A stretch of DNA of 14,238 bases. It comes from CAZDHT01 sp964505325 (GTDB taxonomy: Bacteria; Planctomycetota; PUPC01). Below, one piece after another: positions 8,211-13,163 of the stretch. The DNA lies in the NCBI GenBank assembly GCA_964505325.1, contig CAZDHT010000127.1:1-14238 (forward strand). Reading direction: 5' to 3'. Position 1 is the stretch's first letter; each line of letters opens with the position of its first letter. The notes below the pieces were generated by a model. The model was not told the DNA's origin. It worked only from the letters and a program-made list of their open reading frames with translations, and did no database searches. Both the position numbers and the translations under genes were made by a program.

Positions 8211-8656
8211 TTCAGCTTTCGGATCAGTTTCAGGGCCTTTGCAGGTGTCATGTTCCCGTGGATCCTTCCGTTCACCATCATCACGGGGGACAGGGCACAC
8301 GCGCCGAAGCACGCGACCCGCTCCAGCGTGAACGTGTAATCCGGCGTCGTCTCACCCGGCTTGATGCCCAGCTTCTTTTGTATCGTGCGCAGGATTCGGG
8401 CGCTGCCGCGTATGTGGCAGGCGGTCCCACGACACACCTTGATGTTGTGCTTGCCCTGGCGTGTCAGATGAAACTGTTCGTAGAAGGATGCCACCCCGTA
8501 GACGGTGCTCTCGGGCACGTGGCAGTGTTGCGCGACCCGTTGCAGCGCGTCTTTGGGCAGGTAACCCAGGCGTTTCTGAACGGCCTGGAGCACGGGGATC
8601 AGCTCGGCCGGCTCACCCTTGAACCCGGAGAGAGCCTTGTCCAAAGCGGCTGGCAA
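8207..8656 (-). CDS. nuoE: NuoE/HydC-like [2Fe-2S] thioredoxin-fold subunit
   Basis: The product is the small (24-kDa type) electron-transfer partner of NuoF-like proteins. It shows ELIPVLQAVQKRLGYLP, VPESTVYGVASFYEQF and the four ligands of the [2Fe-2S] cluster in the pattern CxxxxC (VCRGTACH) and CxxxC (ACFGACAL), at residues 75, 80, 116 and 120 counted from the start used here. That start is a TTG at 8656, preceded by AAGGAG with a 6-base spacer, giving 149 residues. A longer frame with ATG at 8725 would add 23 residues that do not look like the family, lacks a ribosome site, and has its first codons inside a promoter-like sequence. It is the first gene of the formate dehydrogenase block and overlaps the next by ATGA. 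The subunit is soluble. Confidence 0.9.
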   Translation of the reverse strand: MPAALDKALSGFKGEPAELIPVLQAVQKRLGYLPKDALQRVAQHCHVPESTVYGVASFYEQFHLTRQGKHNIKVCRGTACHIRGSARILRTIQKKLGIKPGETTPDYTFTLERVACFGACALSPVMMVNGRIHGNMTPAKALKLIRKLK

Positions 8657-8662
8657 GAAGCG

Positions 8663-8668
8663 CTCCTT
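8663..8668 (-). promoter_or_regulatory. ribosome binding site that favours the TTG start of nuoE
   Basis: AAGGAG on the minus strand lies 6 bases before the TTG at 8656. No comparable site precedes the in-frame ATG at 8725. Confidence 0.6.
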
Positions 8669-8715
8669 CCGATCTCCCTCTTGATGGTCACAGATGACGC
8701 CGCACTCGGAGCGGG

Positions 8716-8744
8716 AGTATACCATGCTCTGCGGCAGCGCTCAA
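8716..8744 (-). promoter_or_regulatory. sigma-70-like promoter of the formate dehydrogenase block
   Basis: On the minus strand TTGAGC (8739-8744) and TATACT (8716-8721) are separated by exactly 17 bases. Transcription would start near 8709, leaving an untranslated leader of about 50 bases before the TTG of nuoE. It lies in the 175-base gap between the DUF166-like gene and nuoE, the largest gap in the window. The fdh genes may therefore be driven separately from the acs genes. This is a visual call, not a scored prediction. Confidence 0.5.
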
Positions 8745-8831
8745 GCGGACAAACTCGAAAGGGTAACGCTTCAGCCAAGTTAGAAGACGGCGTGGCAAAA
8801 GGTGGGGCAGCTCCCCTGTGTCCGCGGCCGT

Positions 8832-9890
8832 TCAGACCTTGACGATCTTCGGGCCTTCTGTCCTGATCTTCCCCTCCTGCTTGAGAATGAGCAGCGCCGA
8901 GTGCATGGCCGCGGGCGTGATCTTCCGCTTTCTCTTCAGGCCCGCCAACGATACCGTTCCCTTCCGCCGGAGTTCCTCGAGGATCGCTTGCCTGGCCCGT
9001 TTGACGTTCTCCACGTTCTCCTGCACGGGGACGGGCTTGAGAACCATCCTGCCGACGGGAGACATCACCATAGCGGGCTCCTCGGGAGCCGTCTCTCGCA
9101 GGGGCGCGAGGATCTCGTAGTGGGCCTGGCCCGCCACGTGCAGGGGCGTGTCGCCGAGCTCGTCGTCCCATTTCATGCTGGCCGTGCAGGGGTAGCTGTG
9201 CAGCCTTTTCGAGATGACCTGATACTTGAGGTCATCATCCACGCGTTTCCCCGCAAGCCACCGGGCGACGTAGTACGTCGCCCCACAGGCGGCCGAGACG
9301 TTGACATAGGCCCGCCCGATCATGTCGCCTCGGAGCTCGAGCTCGACCTCCGGCTTTCCGATGTGGAACCGCCGGCGGAACTCGGCGAGCACCGTCCCGG
9401 AGGGGGGATCGAAACCGCAAAAGGGCTTCGGAAAGCAAATCTCGACGTCATTCTCTTCACATATGGCCCGCGCTTCCGACTGGGCGGTCCCACTGACCCA
9501 GTCCCCCGCCTCGAGCGGCACGACGGCCCCGCGGGTGCCCGCGCCGCCGCAGCTCTTGAGGATCTCGATCAGAATCTGCTCGTGGATGTTGATGGCCAGG
9601 AGAATGTCGTGTGCCGGGATATCGCGTGGCACGTAGTCCCGGGGCTTTTCGAGAAGGTATGGCAGTATCGGCGGGAACGCGATGACGCCGGCGATGTTTT
9701 TCGCGAACTTGCGGTTGTAGGGCGTGCGGCAGGCGTTACAGTCCGGCCCGCAAGCGGAGCAAAAGCCCTCCTCAGCGACCAGGTTCCCGATGACCTTCTC
9801 GGCGTAGGGGCTGGTGAACTCCTGGGAATAGACGTCCTTCGGTTTCTCCCCGCTGGTACGCCGTTCGCTCCGAAGGATGAGGATTCTCAT
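8832..9890 (-). CDS. DUF166-like cysteine-rich protein with C-terminal winged-helix-like extension
   Basis: The function is not known. The 352-residue product resembles the DUF166 family (annotated in some archaea as a possible thymidylate synthase), which I recognise from MRILILR at the start, FPPILPYLLEKPRDYVP, HDILLAINIHEQILIEI and CGGAGTRGAVVPLEAGDW. It has a compact CSACGPDCNAC motif (C44, C47, C51, C54) that could hold an iron-sulfur cluster or zinc, and more cysteines at 114, 144, 152, 158, 202 and 235. Residues about 293-352 form a basic helical stretch ending in ALLILKQEGKIRTEGPKIV, like the end of a winged helix, so DNA or RNA binding is possible. The start at 9890 overlaps the acsE stop as ATGA, indicating translational coupling. 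This points to a role around the methyl-corrinoid branch, perhaps cofactor handling, redox repair or regulation. The link to thymidylate synthesis is weak. Confidence 0.7.
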   Translation of the reverse strand: MRILILRSERRTSGEKPKDVYSQEFTSPYAEKVIGNLVAEEGFCSACGPDCNACRTPYNRKFAKNIAGVIAFPPILPYLLEKPRDYVPRDIPAHDILLAINIHEQILIEILKSCGGAGTRGAVVPLEAGDWVSGTAQSEARAICEENDVEICFPKPFCGFDPPSGTVLAEFRRRFHIGKPEVELELRGDMIGRAYVNVSAACGATYYVARWLAGKRVDDDLKYQVISKRLHSYPCTASMKWDDELGDTPLHVAGQAHYEILAPLRETAPEEPAMVMSPVGRMVLKPVPVQENVENVKRARQAILEELRRKGTVSLAGLKRKRKITPAAMHSALLILKQEGKIRTEGPKIVKV

Positions 9891-10660
9891 TGTCGCACAA
9901 AGGAGTCCGCGTAGATTTCCTTGTTCATGACCAGCTCGGCGGCGCGAGCCGCATTGGTGAGTTGTGTGTCCATGACATCGCAGATCGCCGCGTCCATGCC
10001 GTTGTTGATGGCCATGACCAGGAAGATGCGGTTGATCAGCTTCTTGTGGATGGTGCCGTTCGAGATGTTGGAGAGGCCGCACACGATGTGAGGCGGTGGG
10101 TCGGAGAAGAGCAGGAACTGGCGGGTGGCTTCCAGGATATGCCGCGCCTGGTCCTGCATGAACTTGAGTGGCATGACGATGGGGTCCAGGAAGACACTGT
10201 CCGGCGGGATACCGAGTTCCATGGCCTTGGCGAGGATAAGGCCCGCGTTCTCGACGCGCTTGTCGGCGTTCTGCGGGGTGCCCGTCTCGTCCATGACCAC
10301 TCCGATGACCGAGGCGTTGTGCTCTGCCACGATGGGCATGATCGCGTCAAGCTTCTCCTGCGCCGCGGTGGTCGAGTTGACCAGGGCGGGCTTCTTGCAG
10401 GCCTTGATGGCCTCGGCGAGGATCGCGGGCTTGTTGGTGTCGATGCAGATGGGGGTGTCGACTGCGTCCTGTGTGGTTTCGATCATCCAGCACATGTCCT
10501 CGGGCTTGCCGGACACGGCGCCGAGGTTGACGTCGAGATAGGTGGCGCCCGCGTCGGTCTGCTTTCTGGCCCACGCCTGGATGGGCTTGGGGTCCTTATC
10601 GAGGACGGCCTGCTTGATCTTCTTGAAACCGGTGTTGATTCTTTCGCCGATGAAAATCAT
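9887..10660 (-). CDS. acsE: 5-methyltetrahydrofolate:corrinoid/iron-sulfur protein methyltransferase
   Basis: AcsE moves the methyl group of methyl-tetrahydrofolate to the cob(I)amide of the corrinoid iron-sulfur protein AcsCD. The 257 residues match the Moorella enzyme in length (about 262). Residues seen at the pterin site are D74 (ICIDTNKP), N95 (LVNSTTAAQ), D159 (FLDPIVMP) and N198 (CGLSNISNG), one position off the Moorella residues D75, N96, D160 and N199. The barrel begins MIFIGERINTGFKK and continues with GATYLDVNLGAVSG, typical of pterin-binding methyltransferases. The start is firm: a perfect AGGAGG (10667-10672) lies 6 bases before the ATG. The stop overlaps the DUF166-like gene. 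It is a soluble cytoplasmic enzyme. The 115-base space upstream holds an AT-rich repeat, so it is unclear whether acsE is read through from acsD. Confidence 0.95.
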   Translation of the reverse strand: MIFIGERINTGFKKIKQAVLDKDPKPIQAWARKQTDAGATYLDVNLGAVSGKPEDMCWMIETTQDAVDTPICIDTNKPAILAEAIKACKKPALVNSTTAAQEKLDAIMPIVAEHNASVIGVVMDETGTPQNADKRVENAGLILAKAMELGIPPDSVFLDPIVMPLKFMQDQARHILEATRQFLLFSDPPPHIVCGLSNISNGTIHKKLINRIFLVMAINNGMDAAICDVMDTQLTNAARAAELVMNKEIYADSFVRQ

Positions 10661-10680
10661 TTCGATCCTCCTCTGCGTAA

Positions 10681-10727
10681 AATGACGAATGACGAATGTC
10701 TAATCAATGACGAAGCCCAAATGTCCA
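10681..10727. repeat. AT-rich intergenic repeat with ATGACGA units
   Basis: The plus strand carries three copies of ATGACGA (10682-10688, 10689-10695, 10707-10713) in a stretch much poorer in GC than its surroundings. On the minus strand it reads CGTCATTCGTCATT, a kind of dispersed intergenic repeat I know from planctomycete and other genomes, where it is often mis-annotated as peptides such as IRHSSFVI. It fills the gap between the small gene at 10776-10895 and acsE. Confidence 0.55.
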
Positions 10728-10775
10728 AGGCTCTATTCAGACGCCAGCCCGGCGTTTTCGTCGGACAACCTTGTG

Positions 10776-10895
10776 TCAGCACTTGGCCTGAAACCGCCGG
10801 AGCGCCCGCGCCATCTTCCGGATGTCGCAGCCATATTTCGCCGCGTGGCGGTCCTTGATCTCCCAGAGCTCCTTGATGACGGCGTCTTCGCACAT
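10776..10895 (-). CDS. small 39-residue protein of unknown function
   Basis: ATG at 10895 to TGA at 10776 reads 39 residues, mostly charged and helical: VIKELWEIKDRHAAKYGCD followed by IRKMARALRRFQAKC. This resembles short bacterial proteins of the type 'E-hydrophobic-x-x-I-(R/K)-D/E-x-H-A-A-(K/R)-(Y/F)-x-x-D-(I/L)', often encoded beside toxin-like or other small accessory genes. No clear ribosome site precedes the ATG, and an out-of-frame ATG lies at 10900. It follows the 77-residue gene by 40 bases. The amino-acid pattern persuades me that it is real. The function is unknown. Confidence 0.5.
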   Translation of the reverse strand: MCEDAVIKELWEIKDRHAAKYGCDIRKMARALRRFQAKC

Positions 10896-10935
10896 GTCAT
10901 TCGGACTTCGGTGAAACTGGCGTATCGCCGTGACG

Positions 10936-11169
10936 TCAAGTCGCCAGGGACAGGGCCTTCTTCAGGGGCTGTGGCAGCCTTATCGGCACGAAGCAGTCGG
11001 CCGGATAGAGATAGTCTTCGCCCGATTCATCTATGACGCGAACGTACCGGTGATCAGCGGCGCGGGAGTCCGGCACGACCTCGTAGATCTTCCGGAGTTC
11101 GAGCGAGGCGGGGTATCCTTCGTTCTTGACACAAACGGCAAACTGCAGCTTCGGCTTACTTCGTGCCAT
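10936..11169 (-). CDS. conserved-looking small protein (77 aa), unknown function
   Basis: The product is a probable small beta-rich protein: FAVCVKNEGYPASLELRKIY, then EVVPDSRAADHRYVRVIDES and GEDYLYPADCFVPIRLP. I recognise this type as a widespread hypothetical protein in which GYPASLE, Y.V.PD and VIDESGEDYLYP are conserved; an SH3-like fold is possible. I chose the ATG at 11169, 2 bases after the stop of the 78-residue gene, because the family begins close to this point and upstream codons look unrelated. Its tight spacing with the upstream gene indicates a pair. No link to the corrinoid pathway is visible in the sequence apart from position between acsD and acsE. Confidence 0.75.
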   Translation of the reverse strand: MARSKPKLQFAVCVKNEGYPASLELRKIYEVVPDSRAADHRYVRVIDESGEDYLYPADCFVPIRLPQPLKKALSLAT

Positions 11170-11171
11170 GG

Positions 11172-11408
11172 CTATCCGTCCAGCATCCGCTTGATTTTGA
11201 GCTCCTTCCTGCCGACCCCATGCGCCTCGTACCAATGCACCTCAGCGGCACATATTGTACCATCGGGGAGGCGAATTCGGGCCACCCCTTTGCGTTTTCT
11301 CCAGCGTCCAGCTCCGTAGACTCTCCGCAGACGCGCGATTTCGCGGATCGACTTGCCGGTTGCGATTGTCTGGACCTCGCTGATTTCCCCGAGCAGATCG
11401 AAACTCAT
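11172..11408 (-). CDS. conserved-looking small basic protein (78 aa), unknown function
   Basis: The protein starts MSFDLLGEISEVQTIATGKS and continues with REIARLRRVYGAGRWRKRKG, then a strand-like ARIRLPDGTICAAEVHWYEA and HGVGRKELKIKR. I recognise this pattern from hypothetical proteins of cyanobacteria and other bacteria (IRELxRLRxxYGxGRWRKxKG ... HWYEAHGIG). High Arg/Lys content makes nucleic-acid binding possible. It begins 30 bases after the acsD stop with a modest AGGGA upstream of the ATG, and is followed after 2 bases by the 77-residue gene. The two together could be a toxin-antitoxin-like or other accessory pair, but no known toxin or antitoxin motif is visible. Confidence 0.75.
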   Translation of the reverse strand: MSFDLLGEISEVQTIATGKSIREIARLRRVYGAGRWRKRKGVARIRLPDGTICAAEVHWYEAHGVGRKELKIKRMLDG

Positions 11409-11433
11409 TGGCGCGGTCCCTGTGTTCGGCGGT

Positions 11434-11443
11434 ATTCGTCATT
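11434..11443. repeat. inverted copy of the AATGACGAAT repeat at the acsD stop
   Basis: ATTCGTCATT on the plus strand is the exact reverse complement of AATGACGAAT at 10681-10690. The following bases (TTGCCATTCATCAGTTCATCA) keep the same style of sequence. It overlaps the last codons and stop of acsD. The two copies face each other and enclose the three small genes. Ten bases could match by chance, so the call is tentative. Confidence 0.4.
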
Positions 11444-12407
11444 TGCCATTCATCAGTTCATCAATAGTCTCTCGGGTAATGGCGATCGCGTCCGGATGCG
11501 CCAGCGTCAGGATGTCCGCGCCTGCCTGAAGGTACCCCGCCGCGGTGGTCGCTTCCCACCGCGGGCCCCTTTCTGCCAGCTTGCCCCATCCGGGCAGGAT
11601 GTCCTCGTCGGCCAGGGCTTCCTTGACCTTCCACACCTCCCAGCCGACGTTCGCGATCTGGGGCAGCGCCATCATCTTGTCGCCCTTCAGCCCGGCGATC
11701 CTCACGCGCTCGAAGATGGTGTAGACGTAATCGAAGCCGTAACCGAGGGCCGCGGTGGTCTGGCACATCACCACGTCCTCCAAGCCGAAATCGATGTCCT
11801 GGAGAAGGATGTTCACCTGTTTGGCGATGTTGATGTCGACGGGGGCCTCGGCGATGAGCTTGTGCTTGTCCGCCTTGCCGATGGCGCCCAGGGTACGGTA
11901 GTTGGTCTCCGTGCACGGGCCGATCAGGCAGTTTTCGCCCTTAGCGGCCTGGGAGCACTCGGGCAGCACCTCGTTGTCCTTCTCTTCGTCGCCGCAGCCC
12001 CAGAGGATGAGGGGAACTTTTGCCGCCTCGAGGACGGCCTTGACGGTCTCCGCTGCCTCGGCGGGAGACCGGTTCTGGCCCGATGGTTCGGGGCCGAGGA
12101 GTTTCAGGCTGATGGCATCGACCTTGAACTCCTGGACGCATTTCTGTGCCCACTCGGCGGGCGAGTTGATCTCGTCGCCGATGGCCTGCTTGAGGATGTC
12201 CGGCCAGCCGTCCGGGACGACGTCGACCACGATACCCGCCACGACGGGGCGATGGGGGATCTCGCCCTCGAAGAGGAGGAACGGCAGGGTGGTCTCCCCG
12301 CCGACCGTGATGGTGCTCTCGCGCGTTCCTCCCTGCTCCTGGGTGGCGCCGATTGTCACCGTGTTGATCCGATTCGTCCACTTCTCTTTCACGTCCACGA
12401 TTTCCAT
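11439..12407 (-). CDS. acsD: corrinoid/iron-sulfur protein small subunit (CODH/ACS delta)
   Basis: AcsD and AcsC form the corrinoid iron-sulfur protein, which carries the methyl group from AcsE to the A-cluster of acetyl-CoA synthase. The 322-residue length equals that of the Moorella small subunit (about 323). Family stretches include TITVGGETTLPFLLFEGEIP, VVAGIVVDVVPDGWPDILK, INSPAEWAQKCVQEF, LILWGCGDEEKD, CLIGPCTETNYRTLGAI and FDYVYTIFERVRIAGLKGD, all typical of this TIM-barrel subunit that caps the corrinoid. The start at 12407 lies 2 bases after the cooC stop and has GGGAG 7 bases upstream. The acsC partner is not in the window. The last codons sit in a short repeat shared with the gap before acsE. 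The protein is cytoplasmic. Confidence 0.95.
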   Translation of the reverse strand: MEIVDVKEKWTNRINTVTIGATQEQGGTRESTITVGGETTLPFLLFEGEIPHRPVVAGIVVDVVPDGWPDILKQAIGDEINSPAEWAQKCVQEFKVDAISLKLLGPEPSGQNRSPAEAAETVKAVLEAAKVPLILWGCGDEEKDNEVLPECSQAAKGENCLIGPCTETNYRTLGAIGKADKHKLIAEAPVDINIAKQVNILLQDIDFGLEDVVMCQTTAALGYGFDYVYTIFERVRIAGLKGDKMMALPQIANVGWEVWKVKEALADEDILPGWGKLAERGPRWEATTAAGYLQAGADILTLAHPDAIAITRETIDELMNGK

Positions 12408-12409
12408 TT

Positions 12410-13162
12410 TTACGCTCCCAGCTTTTCCATGACCGCGTTCATTCTCAATGTCGCCACACTGTCCCCTAGCTCGTACAGGGATCGGCCCGCGAAGATCATC
12501 TCCTCAAGCGCCTCGTCGTGCGGGATACAGCCGAGGTACTCCATGTCCAGACCGTTCATTTTCTCCAGGACGGCGTGGGCCTTCTCGTCCGGGACCCCGT
12601 TGATGAGGACGCATTTCTGACGGACTTCGTTATGCACAGACGTGACCACTGCGTCAATCCGTCTCGCGCAGTCGATAGAGAGCGGGCTCCGATTGACGAC
12701 CACGATGAGATAGTCCAGGCTCGACGCCGTCCTCCGGCTCAGGTGTTCCATCCCGGCTTCGCTGTCCATCACCATCCACTGGTACGAGGGCAGCAGCTTG
12801 TCGGAGAACCCCCGGAGCAGGTTGTTGACATAGCAGTAGCAGCCGGGGCCTTCGGACCGCCCCATCGCGAGGAAGTCCACGGTCTCCGTCTCCACGATGG
12901 TCTCGTGCAGCCCGGCCTCGATGTAGGCGGCCTTGTCCATTCCGGCCGGCAGCTTGCGGATCTCGGCCAAGGTCGACTCCCGGACGTCGCCGAGGGTCTC
13001 GGGGATATCGACGCCGAGCATGGTTCCCAGGTTCGAATCCGGGTCGGCGTCGATGGCGAGCACCGGCCCCGACGCATGCCGCTTGAGGTGCCGGATGATC
13101 AGCGCGGCGATGGTGGTCTTTCCGACTCCGCCTTTTCCCGTCACCGCGATTGTCTTTGCCAT
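12410..13162 (-). CDS. cooC: CooC/AcsF-type ATPase for nickel insertion into CODH/ACS
   Basis: This 250-residue MinD/ParA-like ATPase helps load nickel into carbon monoxide dehydrogenase or acetyl-CoA synthase. It has the deviant Walker A GKGGVGKTT (9-17), the DADPDSNLG switch region, the metal-binding CxC pair C108/C110 in GPGCYCYVNN, and MDSEAGMEHLSRR. The CxC pair is the mark that separates CooC-type proteins from ordinary ParA/MinD. I chose the ATG at 13162, which gives the standard AKTIAVTGKGG start and lies one base after the stop of the upstream activator gene. A longer frame exists upstream but is only the shadow of that gene. It is soluble and could be a dimer closed by ATP and nickel at the CxC motifs. 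Confidence 0.93.
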   Translation of the reverse strand: MAKTIAVTGKGGVGKTTIAALIIRHLKRHASGPVLAIDADPDSNLGTMLGVDIPETLGDVRESTLAEIRKLPAGMDKAAYIEAGLHETIVETETVDFLAMGRSEGPGCYCYVNNLLRGFSDKLLPSYQWMVMDSEAGMEHLSRRTASSLDYLIVVVNRSPLSIDCARRIDAVVTSVHNEVRQKCVLINGVPDEKAHAVLEKMNGLDMEYLGCIPHDEALEEMIFAGRSLYELGDSVATLRMNAVMEKLGA

Positions 13163-13163
13163 G

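Noticed and set aside
5283..8339. Plus-strand open frames of 463 and 422 codons opposite the NuoF-GltD gene
   Set aside because: They are antisense to an intact 1025-codon gene with recognised motifs; no ribosome site or domain supports them.
8654..8725. Extended N-terminus of NuoE from the ATG at 8725
   Set aside because: It has no ribosome site, carries a promoter-like -10 box in its first codons and adds residues unlike the family; kept only as an alternative.
8802..8818. GGGG/CCCC inverted repeat between the DUF166-like gene and nuoE as a terminator
   Set aside because: The stem is only 4 base pairs and no T run follows on the minus strand, so it does not qualify as an intrinsic terminator.
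10681..10727. CRISPR-like direct repeats (ATGACGA units)
   Set aside because: The units are 7 bases long with irregular spacing and no spacer structure or cas genes nearby.
10657..10893. Minus-strand frame of 78 codons ending just before acsE
   Set aside because: Its second half is a translation of the intergenic repeat (LIRHSSFVI type) and its first half is a shifted reading of the 39-residue gene.
10661..10935. Corrinoid or tetrahydrofolate riboswitch before acsE
   Set aside because: The stretch contains a small gene and an AT-rich repeat; I saw no B12-box-like or other conserved riboswitch core.
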